From: Lentzea sp. NEAU-D7
GTDB lineage: Bacteria; Actinomycetota; Actinomycetes; Mycobacteriales; Pseudonocardiaceae
Reading direction: 5' to 3'
Length of the DNA stretch: 64,000 nt
Assembly (NCBI RefSeq): GCF_026242055.1
Contig: NZ_JAPJDL010000004.1
Span: 124,001-188,000 of the forward strand
The notes beneath the pieces are model-generated. The model saw only the letters and a list, made by a program, of their open reading frames with translations, ran no database searches and was not told where the DNA came from. A program made the position numbers and the translations under genes. Position 1 is the stretch's first letter, and each line of letters opens with the position of its first letter. Positions 18,870 through 27,449 of the stretch are shown piece by piece.

Positions 18870-18986
18870 ATGAGGCTTGTGCTCTGGTTCACACTCGCTT
18901 GCGCCTGCGCGCTCAGCGGTGACCACGCGCTCGCAGCCGTCCTGGTTCTCCTCCTCGCCGGCTGCGCTACCGACCGCGTGCGCTGA
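18870..18986 (+). CDS. Possible 38-residue small membrane/lipoprotein-like peptide
   Basis: ATG 18870 to TGA 18986 encodes MRLVLWFTLACACALS... ending LLLAGCATDRVR. It is almost wholly hydrophobic, with a lipobox-like LLAGC near the C-terminus. It sits between the divergent methyltransferase promoter and the cmtR operator. No Shine-Dalgarno is obvious, so it may be an unselected frame. Confidence 0.3.
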   Translation: MRLVLWFTLACACALSGDHALAAVLVLLLAGCATDRVR

Positions 18987-19012
18987 ACTGTTCAGCCCCG
19001 GCTGTACAGTTC
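18985..19012. promoter_or_regulatory. Candidate CmtR operator/promoter region
   Basis: Inverted repeat GAACTGT-N14-ACAGTTC ending 5 bp before the cmtR ATG, with an overlapping smaller dyad CTGAA-CTG-TTCAG. The position fits autoregulation. Confidence 0.5.
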
Positions 19013-19017
19013 GGTTC

Positions 19018-19335
19018 ATGCTGACCTGTGAGACGCGGGAGACCGCCCTCGCGCGGCTGGGCCGCGCGCTGGCCGACCCGACGCGGTGCCGGATCCTGAT
19101 CGCGCTGCTCGACGGCCACGGCTATCCGGCGCAGCTGGCCGAGCGGCTGGAGCTGACCAGGTCGAACGTCTCGAACCACCTGTCGTGCCTGCGCGGCTGC
19201 GGCCTGGTCGTCGCGACCTACCAGGGCCGCCAGGTGCGTTACGAGCTGGCGGACCCGCACCTGAAGCGCGCGATCAGCGAGCTCCTGGACGTCGTGCTGG
19301 CCGTCGAGCCCGGAGCGGACTGCGCCGATGAGTGA
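19018..19335 (+). CDS. cmtR: CmtR-type ArsR/SmtB metal sensor
   Basis: 105-residue winged-helix repressor nearly co-linear with Mycobacterium tuberculosis CmtR. The Cd(II)/Pb(II)-sensing cysteines are all present at the same numbers: Cys57 and Cys61 in NHLSCLRGCG and Cys102 in the C-terminal GADCADE. DNA-recognition helix LTRSNVSNHLSCLRGCGLV. ATG 19018. It overlaps the downstream cation transporter gene by 8 bp, so the pair is co-transcribed; metal binding should release the operator. Confidence 0.9.
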   Translation: MLTCETRETALARLGRALADPTRCRILIALLDGHGYPAQLAERLELTRSNVSNHLSCLRGCGLVVATYQGRQVRYELADPHLKRAISELLDVVLAVEPGADCADE

Positions 19336-19951
19336 CGCCTGCTGCGCGCCCGTCGTGGACGGGCGCAAGCTCCTGCTCCAGCGGCGGGTCCGGATGTTCG
19401 TCGCCGCCACGATCACCTACAACGTGGTCGAGGCGGTCATCGCGCTCGCGGCCGGCTCGGTGGCGGGGTCGACGGCGCTGATCGGGTTCGGGCTGGACTC
19501 GGTGATCGAGGTGGCGTCGGCGACCGCGGTCGCCTGGCAGTTCGCCGGGCGCGACCCCGAGAAGCGCGAACGGACGGCGCTCAAGGTGATCGCCGTGTCG
19601 TTCTTCGCGCTCGCGGCGTACGTGAGCGTCGAGTCCGTGCTGTCCCTGGTGCAGGGCGACCGGGCCGCGCACTCGACGGTCGGCGTCGTGCTCGCGGCGG
19701 TGTCGCTGCTGGTCATGCCGTGGCTGTCCTACGCCCAGCGCAGGGCCGGTCGGGAACTCGGGTCCGCGAGCGCGGTGGCGGACTCGAAGCAGACGCTGCT
19801 GTGCACCTACCTGTCCGCGGTGCTGCTGGTGGGCCTCGTGGTGAACAGCCTGTTCGGCTGGTGGTGGGCCGATCCGCTGGCGGCGCTCGTGATCGCCGCG
19901 GTGGCGGTCAGGGAAGGTCGTGAGGCGTGGCGGGGTCACCACTGCTGCTGA
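19328..19951 (+). CDS. Cation diffusion facilitator-type transporter (short, Cys/His-tipped)
   Basis: 207-residue CDF-like membrane protein with five to six helices and no C-terminal cytoplasmic domain. GFGLDSVIEVASATAVAW and SAVADSKQTLLCTYLSA are the CDF metal-site segments. The N-terminus MSDACCAP and C-terminus GHHCC are thiol/imidazole rich, suited to soft metals. Its overlap with cmtR implies induction by Cd, Pb or Zn and export as detoxification. The metal specificity is inferred from the regulator. Confidence 0.85.
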   Translation: MSDACCAPVVDGRKLLLQRRVRMFVAATITYNVVEAVIALAAGSVAGSTALIGFGLDSVIEVASATAVAWQFAGRDPEKRERTALKVIAVSFFALAAYVSVESVLSLVQGDRAAHSTVGVVLAAVSLLVMPWLSYAQRRAGRELGSASAVADSKQTLLCTYLSAVLLVGLVVNSLFGWWWADPLAALVIAAVAVREGREAWRGHHCC

Positions 19952-20561
19952 CCTGCTTGCGGGCGACGAGTCGTTCCACCACCCCGAGCTTGAACCGCTC
20001 CCGGTGCTCGACGGTCAGGCCGCGGGCCACGACCAGGTGCAGCGGGCGGCGCAGGAAGTGCTCGCCCGCCATCGGCACCGTGATCCGCTCCACGAGCCAC
20101 TGCGCGCCCCGCGCGAGCCGGGACGAGCTGGCGACGTGGTCGACGAGAACCAACCGCCCACCGGGCCGCAGCACCCGAACCATCTCGGTCACCGCCGTCT
20201 CGTGGTCGGGGATGGCGCACAGGCCGAGCGTGCACACGACGGTGTCGAACGCGGCGTCGCCGAACGGCAGGGCGTGCGCGGTGCCCTGCCTCAGGACGAC
20301 GTCCAGGCCGAGCCGCGCCGCGCGGGACCGGGCGAGCTCGAGCATCCGCTCGCTCAGGTCCAGGCCGGTCAGCGCGACGCCGGCGGGGTAGTGCGGCAGG
20401 TTGAGGCCGGTGCCGACGGCGACCTCCAGGACCTCCCCGGTGGCCCGGGAACAGGCCCACTGGCGGGAGTCGCCGAAGACCCGGCGGTCCAGGACGCCGA
20501 TCTCCGCGTCGTAGTTCGCCGACTTGCGGTCCCAGTACCTCTGCCAGCGGGTCTGATCCAT
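19908..20561 (-). CDS. Class I SAM-dependent methyltransferase
   Basis: 217-residue methyltransferase. N-terminus MDQTRWQRYWDRKSANYDAEI, SAM motif GEVLEVAVGTGLNLPHYP, LTGLDLSERML, AHALPFGDAAFDTVVCTLGLCAIPD and a post-SAM LRPGGRLVLVDHV; typical of UbiE/phosphatidylethanolamine N-methyltransferase-like enzymes. The C-terminus overlaps the convergent CDF gene by 44 bp. Substrate unknown. Confidence 0.85.
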   Translation of the reverse strand: MDQTRWQRYWDRKSANYDAEIGVLDRRVFGDSRQWACSRATGEVLEVAVGTGLNLPHYPAGVALTGLDLSERMLELARSRAARLGLDVVLRQGTAHALPFGDAAFDTVVCTLGLCAIPDHETAVTEMVRVLRPGGRLVLVDHVASSSRLARGAQWLVERITVPMAGEHFLRRPLHLVVARGLTVEHRERFKLGVVERLVARKQVSSSGDPATPHDLP

Positions 20562-20619
20562 GCCGCCCAGCCAACACGAACACTGGACAGGCCGCGCGAA
20601 GAAGGCTAGATCTGCCCCG

Positions 20620-21777
20620 GTGCGAGTCGTGGTTGTCTCCGGGGGCGATCCCGGTCATGTGGTGCCGGCCATCGCGCTGTGCCTGCGGTTCACGGAGGCG
20701 GGCGACACCCCGGTCCTGCTGACGGGGGAACGCTGGGTCGAGCCCGCCCTCGCCGAGGGGATCACGGCCTCGCGAGTGCCCGGCCTGTCGCTGGACGACC
20801 TGAGGGACGCGCCGGACCTCGGGCGCGCGCTGCACGACCAGGCCGCGACGCTCGCGTTGGCGCTCGCCCCGCACCTCGCCGCGTTGGAACCGGATCTGGT
20901 CGTGTGCGACGTTCTCGCCCTGGGCGCGAGCATGGCCGCGGAACTCGCCGGTGTGCCGTGGGTGCAGCTGTCGCCGCATCCGCTCTACGAACCCTCGAAG
21001 TGGCTGCCGCCGATGGGGAGCGGGCTCGCCGCCGGGGCCGGCGTGCGGGGCAGGCTGCGCGACTCGGTGCTGCGGGCGCTGACGGCCAGGTCGCTGCGCC
21101 AAGGGGAACGGCAGCGTGCCGTTGTGCGGCAACGGATCGGGCTCGACGCCCGGGGAACGGGTCCGGCGGCGCGGTTGATCGCGACGTTGCCCGCGCTGGA
21201 GGTGCCGCGTCCGGACTGGCCGCGTGACGCGCACGTCGTCGGGCCGCTGCTGTGGGAGGCGAGCAAGGAGACGCTGACCCCGCCGCCGGGTGACGCACCG
21301 CTGGTGGTGATCGCGCCGTCGACGGCGTGGACCGGGACGCGGGGCATGGCGGAGATGGCGCTGGAAGCGTTGCGGGACAAGGGTGTGCGGGCGGTGGTGT
21401 CGACGTTCGCGCCCGCCCCGGACGACCTGCCGTCGTGGGCGCGGTCCGGGCCCGGTGACCAGGACGCGCTGCTGCGCCAGGCCGCGGTGCTGGTGTGCGG
21501 TGGCGGGCACGGGATGCTGGTCAAGGCGTTGCGGGCCGCCGTTCCCGTGGTGGTGGTGCCCGGCGGTGGCGACCAGTGGGAGATGGCGTGCCGGGTCGCG
21601 CGGCAGGGGAGCGGCCTCGTCGTGCGGCCGTCCACTGTGGAGGGACTGGAAGGCGCCGTGACGCGGGTGCTGGGGGACCCCGGCTTCGCCGCCGCGGCGG
21701 CTCTGGCGGCGGCGATGATCGCCGATGTTCGAGATCCTGTGGAGGTATGTCGGACTGCGTTGAGTCTTGCGCGTTGA
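20620..21777 (+). CDS. GT1-family glycosyltransferase
   Basis: 385-residue GT-B glycosyltransferase of the UGT/MGT type. N-terminal VVVVSGGDPGHVVPAIALCLR resembles the acceptor domain of natural-product glycosyltransferases. The C-terminal nucleotide-sugar motif is VLVCGGGHGMLVKALRAAVPVVVVPGGGDQWE (HGM..P..GDQ). GTG 20620 is used. Isolated from any visible biosynthetic cluster, so the acceptor is unknown (lipid, glycopeptide or xenobiotic). Confidence 0.83.
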   Translation: MRVVVVSGGDPGHVVPAIALCLRFTEAGDTPVLLTGERWVEPALAEGITASRVPGLSLDDLRDAPDLGRALHDQAATLALALAPHLAALEPDLVVCDVLALGASMAAELAGVPWVQLSPHPLYEPSKWLPPMGSGLAAGAGVRGRLRDSVLRALTARSLRQGERQRAVVRQRIGLDARGTGPAARLIATLPALEVPRPDWPRDAHVVGPLLWEASKETLTPPPGDAPLVVIAPSTAWTGTRGMAEMALEALRDKGVRAVVSTFAPAPDDLPSWARSGPGDQDALLRQAAVLVCGGGHGMLVKALRAAVPVVVVPGGGDQWEMACRVARQGSGLVVRPSTVEGLEGAVTRVLGDPGFAAAAALAAAMIADVRDPVEVCRTALSLAR

Positions 21778-21788
21778 GAGCGCTCCCA
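21775..21788. promoter_or_regulatory. CebR-like operator upstream of the glycoside hydrolase gene
   Basis: TGAGAGCGCTCCCA, the exact reverse complement of the site at 13878. It lies 13 bp before the glycoside hydrolase ATG and overlaps the glycosyltransferase stop codon, a position suited to repression by roadblock. Confidence 0.6.
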
Positions 21789-21801
21789 CTTCAATGAGCT
21801 C

Positions 21802-24800
21802 ATGCGCGTGTCAATGACGATGCTCGTGGTAGCGGTGTTGACGATCTCGACGGCAGGGCCCGCGGTGGCACGGCAGGACCGCGCGGCGGCACCTGACCCG
21901 TACCCCGCGGTGGGGGCCGGCACGAACTTCCTCGACCACGCGGGGCTGCTGGGCGACGTCCCGGAACCTGCCTGGTACGAGGCCAACATCCCGTTCGTCG
22001 ACCTGCCGGACCGCGTCATCCGGGACACCTACTACTACCGCTGGCGGACCTACCGCGAGGCGCTCAAGTACACCGGCCCGAAGGACGGCTGGATCGTCTC
22101 CGAGTTCCTCGGCCCGGTCGGCTACTCGGCCCCGAACGGCGGCATCGTCGCCGCGGCCGGCCACCACGTCTACGAGGGCCGCTGGCTGCGCGACCACCGC
22201 TATCTGGACGACTACGTCGACTACTGGCTGCGCGGCTCCGGCGCGGGTCCGAAGCCCGCGACCGACTTCCTCAACGAGAACACCACCGACTGGGCCCACC
22301 AGTACTCGTTCTGGGCCGCCGACGCCGTGGCCGCCCGTGCCGCCGTCGATGGGCGCTCCCGTTTCGCCACGGACCGGTTGCCCGAGCTCGTGCGGCAGTG
22401 GCAGCGCTGGTCGCCGCAGTTCGACCAGCAGCTGGGGCTCTACTGGCAGACGCCGGTGTGGGACGCGATGGAGTACACGGTCAGCTCGTACCAGAGCCCC
22501 GATCCCTACCACGGTGGCGACGGCTTCCGGCCGACCCTGAACGCCTACCAGTACGGCGACGCGCGGGCGATCGCGCAGCTGTTCGAGGCGCGGGGCGACG
22601 CCGCCGGCGCACGCCCGTTCGAGCAGGCCGCGGACGCGTTGCGGGCCAACCAGGAGCGGTGGCTCTGGGACGACGCGGGCAAGTTCTACAAGCACGTCAT
22701 GCGCGACGGCAACCCCGGCCGCACCAAGCTCGCCGACCGCGAGGCGATCGGCTTCGTGCCGTGGTACTTCCACATGCCACCGGCGGCGAACAGCGCGGCG
22801 TGGGCGCAGCTGACCGACCCGCAGGGGTTCGCCGCCCCGTACGGCCCGACCACCGCCGAGCGCCGCAGCCCGTGGTTCATGCGCGACGCGCTGAACGGCT
22901 GCTGCCGCTGGAACGGCCCGAGCTGGCCGTTCGCGACCAGCCAGACCCTGACCGCGCTGGCGAACCTGCTCATCGACTACCCGGCGCAGTCCTACGTCGA
23001 CCGCGACGACTACCTCGCGGTGCTGCGCGGCTATGCGCTGACGCAGCGCAAGAACGGCGAACCCTACGTCGCCGAGGCGCACCACCCCGACGAGAACCGC
23101 TGGCTGTACGACGGCAAGGGCCACAGCGAGGACTACAACCACTCGACGTTCAACGACAACGTGCTGTCCGGCCTGCTCGGCATCCGGCCACAGCTCGGGA
23201 ACGCGGTGTCGATCGCGCCGCTGGTCCCGGACTCCTGGACCCACTTCGCCGCCGAGAACGTGCCGTACCACGGGCACAACCTGACCGTGCTGTGGGACAG
23301 GGACGGCAGCCGCTACGGCAAGGGCGCCGGCCTGCGGGTCTGGCTCGACGGCAGGCTCACGCACACGCAGGCCGGCCTGGCGCCGGTGCGCCTGACGATC
23401 CCGGCGCGCACCTCCGCGGACGTCCCGGAGCTCGTCGACGACTTCGCGAACGTCAGCCGCACCGGCTTCCCGGCCGCCCGCGCGTCCCACAGCTACAGCG
23501 CCGACCCGCCCGCCAAGGCGATCGACGGCCAGGACTTCCACCTCGACGTGCCCGGCACGCGCTGGACGTCGTACGGCAGCCCGAACTCCGCGGACTGGCT
23601 GGAGGTCGACCTGGGCGCGCCAGCACCGATCTCCGATCTGCGCGTCGTGTTCTACGACGACGGCGGGGGAGTGCGCGTGCCGGCGACGTTCGACCTGCAG
23701 TACTGGGACGGCCAGTGGCGTGACCTCCCCGGCCAGCGGAGAACTCCTGCGCAACCGGTGGCACGCCGGCTGAACCGCGTTCTGGTGGAACCGGCGGTGA
23801 CCACCAGCCGGGTGCGGATCCTGCCGAGCCGGGCGGACGGCGGAGCCGTCGGCATCACGTCGTTCTCGTCGTGGCGGTCACCGGTCCGGGGGCTGCGCGC
23901 CTCGGTGCCGGACGATCTCGCGGTCCGCGCGGGAGCCGTCGAGACGACCACGACCTTGCAGGCACAGCAACCGTTGCGCGGTGTCCGCGCGACGCTGGCC
24001 GTGCCGCCGGGGTGGAGTGCGGTGCCCCTGTCCTCGGCCCACGCTGCGCAGCTCGGGACGGGCCGGAGTCTCGTCACCCGGTGGCGCATCACGGCACCTG
24101 CCGACCTGCCACTGGGGGAGCGGGCCCCGATCCGTTTGCTGGCAACGGCTTCCGGCGACAGTGGCGTCACGTCGGCGTTGAGTTCCGCGCAGACCGTCTT
24201 CGATCCTGCCGCCTACTCCTCCGTCGTCTGGGACGACACGTTCGAGACGGACCGCCTCGCCTCGTACCGCGTGGACGGTCCGTTCGGCGAACCGCCACCG
24301 GCGTTGGAGGTCGCGGACGGCGTGCTGACCGCGAGCACCGGAACGCGTGCCGGCGCGGTGCTGGGCGCGCCGGTGACCGGTGCCGTCCGAGGCACGGCGG
24401 TCGTCGTCGAACCCCGGTCGTTCGCGGGCTCCGCGCCGGAGGACAGCCTGTTCCTCGGGCAGACCGCCGGGAACCGCGACTTCGCCCTGGCCTGGTTCAA
24501 CAACGCGGGCAGGGCCTCGGGCGTGGACGTGACCGTGGCCGGCGTCCGCCGCGGTGACGAGGCCACCGGCGGCTGCTGCGCGACACTGACCTGGGCACCG
24601 GGCGACCGGCTCGCCGTCGTCGTCGAGAACGGCCGGCTGACCAGCTGGCAGGAACACGCCGGCCGGTGGACGTTGCTGCGCTCCGCGCCGATCGGGTCCT
24701 TCGTGGATCCCCCGGTCGTCGCGGGCTGGGCACCGGCTCTCGGCCTGCGGCTGGACGCGGGCGCGCTCACGATCGACCGCTTCACCGTGCGGTCGAGGAC

Positions 24801-24804
24801 CTAG
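21802..24804 (+). CDS. Secreted multidomain glycoside hydrolase (MGH1/GH63-like) with F5/8C and NEW3 domains
   Basis: 1000-residue exported enzyme. Signal peptide MRVSMTMLVVAVLTIST; a long (alpha/alpha)6 barrel (about 50-490) with YYYRWRTYREALKYTGPKDG, EFLGPVGYSAPNGGI and PWFMRDALNGCCRWNGPSWPF, similar to mannosylglycerate hydrolase-like GH63 relatives; then a galactose-binding F5/8 type C-like beta-sandwich (about 555-690, ending SRVRILPSRADG), a NEW3-like segment (about 705-800) and a C-terminal concanavalin-type region. Predicted to trim a plant or fungal polysaccharide. The CebR-like operator in front suggests cello-oligosaccharide or related sugar induction. Substrate not assignable from sequence. 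Confidence 0.85.
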   Translation: MRVSMTMLVVAVLTISTAGPAVARQDRAAAPDPYPAVGAGTNFLDHAGLLGDVPEPAWYEANIPFVDLPDRVIRDTYYYRWRTYREALKYTGPKDGWIVSEFLGPVGYSAPNGGIVAAAGHHVYEGRWLRDHRYLDDYVDYWLRGSGAGPKPATDFLNENTTDWAHQYSFWAADAVAARAAVDGRSRFATDRLPELVRQWQRWSPQFDQQLGLYWQTPVWDAMEYTVSSYQSPDPYHGGDGFRPTLNAYQYGDARAIAQLFEARGDAAGARPFEQAADALRANQERWLWDDAGKFYKHVMRDGNPGRTKLADREAIGFVPWYFHMPPAANSAAWAQLTDPQGFAAPYGPTTAERRSPWFMRDALNGCCRWNGPSWPFATSQTLTALANLLIDYPAQSYVDRDDYLAVLRGYALTQRKNGEPYVAEAHHPDENRWLYDGKGHSEDYNHSTFNDNVLSGLLGIRPQLGNAVSIAPLVPDSWTHFAAENVPYHGHNLTVLWDRDGSRYGKGAGLRVWLDGRLTHTQAGLAPVRLTIPARTSADVPELVDDFANVSRTGFPAARASHSYSADPPAKAIDGQDFHLDVPGTRWTSYGSPNSADWLEVDLGAPAPISDLRVVFYDDGGGVRVPATFDLQYWDGQWRDLPGQRRTPAQPVARRLNRVLVEPAVTTSRVRILPSRADGGAVGITSFSSWRSPVRGLRASVPDDLAVRAGAVETTTTLQAQQPLRGVRATLAVPPGWSAVPLSSAHAAQLGTGRSLVTRWRITAPADLPLGERAPIRLLATASGDSGVTSALSSAQTVFDPAAYSSVVWDDTFETDRLASYRVDGPFGEPPPALEVADGVLTASTGTRAGAVLGAPVTGAVRGTAVVVEPRSFAGSAPEDSLFLGQTAGNRDFALAWFNNAGRASGVDVTVAGVRRGDEATGGCCATLTWAPGDRLAVVVENGRLTSWQEHAGRWTLLRSAPIGSFVDPPVVAGWAPALGLRLDAGALTIDRFTVRSRT

Positions 24805-25418
24805 CCGCAGACGCGCTCGACCAGGACCTGCCAGCTGTCGATCAGGTCGTGCACCACGGCTCCCAGGTCGGGCGCGTCGCCGTCCTGCGCTCGCAGGTAG
24901 AGCAGGACCGGCCCTTCCAGCGCGGCGACGAGTTGTAGGGCGAGGCTGCCACTGGCGGCCTCGTCCGGACAGGCCTCGCTCAGGAGCATCTGGACGTGGA
25001 ACAGCGAAGGGCTGTCACGAGCGGGAACGGGCTGGCCGGGGTCCAGCGAGGCGCGTGCCAGGACGATGTGCTCGACCAGGAACTCGAGCCGGGCCCGTCC
25101 GAACGCGACCAGCCGCTTCGCCGCCGGCGCCCCGGGACCCAGCGGCGGCGGCCCGGCCAGCACCCGCTGCTGGAAGAGCTTCTCCTCCTCGTCCAGCAGG
25201 GTGTGGAAGATGCCCGCACGGGTGCGGAAGCGCCGGAACACCGTGCCCTTGCCCAGCCCGGCGCGTTCGGCGAGGCCGTCCATCGTGACCTTGTCGGCGC
25301 CCAGTTCCGCGACCATCTCCCGGGCGACCTCGATCAGGTGGGCACGGTTGCGCGCGGCGTCGGCCCGCTCCTCACGAGGACGGCCCAACGGCAGCGCGAC
25401 TGGTTCCACGGCCTGCAC
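24801..25418 (-). CDS. TetR/AcrR family regulator
   Basis: 205-residue TetR regulator. The HTH is RNRAHLIEVAREMVAELGADKVTMDGLAERAGLGKGTVFRRFRTRAGIF (in residues 24-72), followed by an alpha-helical ligand domain. Start GTG 25418; a GTG three codons later is an alternative. Divergent from a small four-helix membrane protein gene (92 bp), its most probable target. Its 3' end touches the convergent glycoside hydrolase gene. Confidence 0.88.
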   Translation of the reverse strand: MQAVEPVALPLGRPREERADAARNRAHLIEVAREMVAELGADKVTMDGLAERAGLGKGTVFRRFRTRAGIFHTLLDEEEKLFQQRVLAGPPPLGPGAPAAKRLVAFGRARLEFLVEHIVLARASLDPGQPVPARDSPSLFHVQMLLSEACPDEAASGSLALQLVAALEGPVLLYLRAQDGDAPDLGAVVHDLIDSWQVLVERVCG

Positions 25419-25440
25419 GCTACCCGGTGACCTCGGGCGG

Positions 25441-25457
25441 GGCTGTCACGAATCGAA
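25441..25457. repeat. 17-bp direct repeat, left copy
   Basis: GGCTGTCACGAATCGAA, identical to 25909-25925. The two copies bracket the small membrane protein gene. The right copy encodes the C-terminus of the acyl-CoA ligase on the minus strand (FDS stop). Confidence 0.7.
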
Positions 25458-25510
25458 GCGCCACCTCGTCCACCTGCTGAAGCCCCGCAACGCGAACGAA
25501 GGACCGTCTC

Positions 25511-25939
25511 GTGAAACTTCTGCTCGACCGGATCAGCCTGGCCTTCATCGCGGCAACGTCCGCGTACGTCGGCGTCTTCGCCTACTTCGCCACGAGGACC
25601 TGGTTCGACACGTTCCCGGGGTTCGGACTGCGCTGGCTGCCGCAACTCGGTCCGTACAACGAGCACTTCGCCAAGGACATCGGCGCGGTCTACCTCGCGT
25701 TCACCGCGCTGAGCCTGATGGCGCTGGCCCACGCGAGGAAACCGGCCGTCGTGCCGCTGGCCGGCGCCACGCTGCTGGTGTTCAACACCCTGCACTTCCT
25801 CTACCACCTGACGATGCTGCACGTGTACGAGCCGCTCGACCGGGCGCTGAACGTCGTGCTGCTGGGGCTGCTCGTGGTGGTGTCCGTCATCCTCGTGATC
25901 CCGGCGAAGGCTGTCACGAATCGAAAAGTCGCTGCCTGA
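25511..25939 (+). CDS. Small four-helix membrane protein, unknown function
   Basis: 142-residue membrane protein with four predicted helices (SLAFIAATSAYVGVFAYFA; IGAVYLAFTALSLMAL; AVVPLAGATLLVFNTLHFLYH; VVLLGLLVVVSVILVI). The NEHFAKDIGAVYLAF and FNTLHFLYHL segments resemble DoxX/DUF4345-like membrane proteins. GTG 25511, with GAAGGA upstream. Probably repressed by the divergent TetR. The gene is bracketed by a 17-bp direct repeat and its 3' end overlaps the convergent ligase gene by 26 bp. Confidence 0.75.
   Translation: MKLLLDRISLAFIAATSAYVGVFAYFATRTWFDTFPGFGLRWLPQLGPYNEHFAKDIGAVYLAFTALSLMALAHARKPAVVPLAGATLLVFNTLHFLYHLTMLHVYEPLDRALNVVLLGLLVVVSVILVIPAKAVTNRKVAA
25909..25925. repeat. 17-bp direct repeat, right copy
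   Basis: Second copy of GGCTGTCACGAATCGAA, 468 bp from the first. It encodes the last codons of both convergent genes. Confidence 0.7.
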
Positions 25940-27449
25940 TCTCGGCCTTCAGCACCTTGCCCACTTTGGACCGGGGCAGGTCCGGCCAGATCTCCACCTG
26001 CTTGGGCGCCTTCACCCCGCCCAGTTGCTCCTTCACGAACGCGATCAACGATGCCGGGTCGGCGTTGCCCGCGGCGCGCAACTGCACGACCGCCGTCACC
26101 CGCTCGCCCCACTTCTCGTCGGGCAGCCCGACCACCGCGCTGTCCTGGACCGCCGGATGCGCCCGCAACGCCTGCTCCACCTCGGCGGAGTACACGTTGA
26201 ACCCGCCGGTGATGATCATGTCCTTGGCGCGGTCGACGATGAACAGGTAGTTGTCGGCGTCGAGGTACCCGATGTCACCGGTGTGGTGCCAGCCGTGCGC
26301 GCTCACCTCGGCGGTGGCCGCCGGGTTCTCGTGGTACCCGGCCATCACCAGCGGGCCGCGCACGACGATCTCGCCGCGTTCACCCGCGGGCAGCAGCGCA
26401 CCGTCCGCGGCCATGATCGCCACCTGGGTCAGCGGAGTCGGCCTGCCCGCCGACGACAACCGCTCGTGCGCGATCGAGCCGTCGGGCAGGAAGTGGTCGG
26501 CGGGGGCCAGCGTGGCGATCATGTTCGGTGCCTCGGTCTGCCCGAACAGCTGGCCCATCACGGGCCCGATCCGGTGCAGCGCCTCGGTGAGCCGCACCGG
26601 GGACATCGGCGCGGCGCCGTACCAGAGGCACTGCAGCGAACCGAGGTCCGTCGAGTCGAGGGCCGGGTGGTCGAGCAGGCCGTAGATCACCGTCGGCGGC
26701 AGGAACGCGTGCGTGATGCGGTGGTGCTCGATCAGCCGCAGGAACTCGCCGAGGTCCGGCGCCGGCATGATCACCGTCTCGCCGCCCAGCGACATGATCG
26801 GGAACGTCAGCACGCCCGCCGAGTGCGTGAGCGGGGCGAGCGCCAGGTAGCGCGGCCGGTCGCCGAACGGGTAGCTCATCAGGGTGAGCGCGGTCGCGGT
26901 CTCCAGGTTGTGCCCGGTCAGGCGCACGCCCTTGGGCCGCCCGGTCGTGCCACCGGTGCCCGCCAGCACGCAGAGGTCGTCGTCGGCCACCGCCACCGGT
27001 TCCGGCTCACGTCCGAAACGCGCGAGCCAGTCGGTGAACGCGACCGCGCCCTCCACCTCGCCGTCCAGGCACACCAGCGTCGTCAGCGCGGGCAGGTCAC
27101 CCCGGATGCGGTCGACGAGCGGGGCGAACCTCGCCTGGAAGAACAGGCAGCGGCACCCGAACAGGTCGAGCAGCTCGCGGTTCTCCGCCGCTTCGTTGCG
27201 GGGGTTGACCGGGCACCACACCGCCCCGGCCCGCGAGATGCCGAACACGCAGGTCAGCGCCAGCGGGTCGTTCGCCGACAGCACGGCGACCCGGTCGCCC
27301 GGCCCGATCCCGCTGCCCTGCAACGCTCCCGCGATCGCCCGGGAGAGCCGCTGGACCTCCGCGTAGCTCTGCGAGGAGCCGTCGATGGTCAGACAGGGGG
27401 CGTCGCCTCCGAGCGACGCCCCCTTGTCCAGGTAGTCGCAGAGCCGCAT
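25914..27449 (-). CDS. AMP-forming acyl-CoA synthetase / ligase
   Basis: 511-residue ANL-family enzyme. AMP-binding P-loop LAGTGGTTGRPKGVRL, A5 motif GQTEAPN, the GWHHTGDIGYLD aspartate, the hinge DRAKDMIITGGFNVYSAEVE and the C-terminal catalytic Lys in PRSKVGKVLK. Activates a carboxylate to acyl-AMP and then acyl-CoA. Start ATG 27449 overlaps the stop of the preceding reductase gene by one base. Its partners (reductase, SDR) suggest a short lipid, terpenoid or aromatic acid pathway. Confidence 0.9.
   Translation of the reverse strand: MRLCDYLDKGASLGGDAPCLTIDGSSQSYAEVQRLSRAIAGALQGSGIGPGDRVAVLSANDPLALTCVFGISRAGAVWCPVNPRNEAAENRELLDLFGCRCLFFQARFAPLVDRIRGDLPALTTLVCLDGEVEGAVAFTDWLARFGREPEPVAVADDDLCVLAGTGGTTGRPKGVRLTGHNLETATALTLMSYPFGDRPRYLALAPLTHSAGVLTFPIMSLGGETVIMPAPDLGEFLRLIEHHRITHAFLPPTVIYGLLDHPALDSTDLGSLQCLWYGAAPMSPVRLTEALHRIGPVMGQLFGQTEAPNMIATLAPADHFLPDGSIAHERLSSAGRPTPLTQVAIMAADGALLPAGERGEIVVRGPLVMAGYHENPAATAEVSAHGWHHTGDIGYLDADNYLFIVDRAKDMIITGGFNVYSAEVEQALRAHPAVQDSAVVGLPDEKWGERVTAVVQLRAAGNADPASLIAFVKEQLGGVKAPKQVEIWPDLPRSKVGKVLKAEIRQRLFDS

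Noticed and set aside
20620-24804. Glycosyltransferase and large glycoside hydrolase as part of a natural-product cluster
   Set aside because: No polyketide, peptide or sugar-nucleotide genes are nearby; the hydrolase is secreted and carries its own operator.
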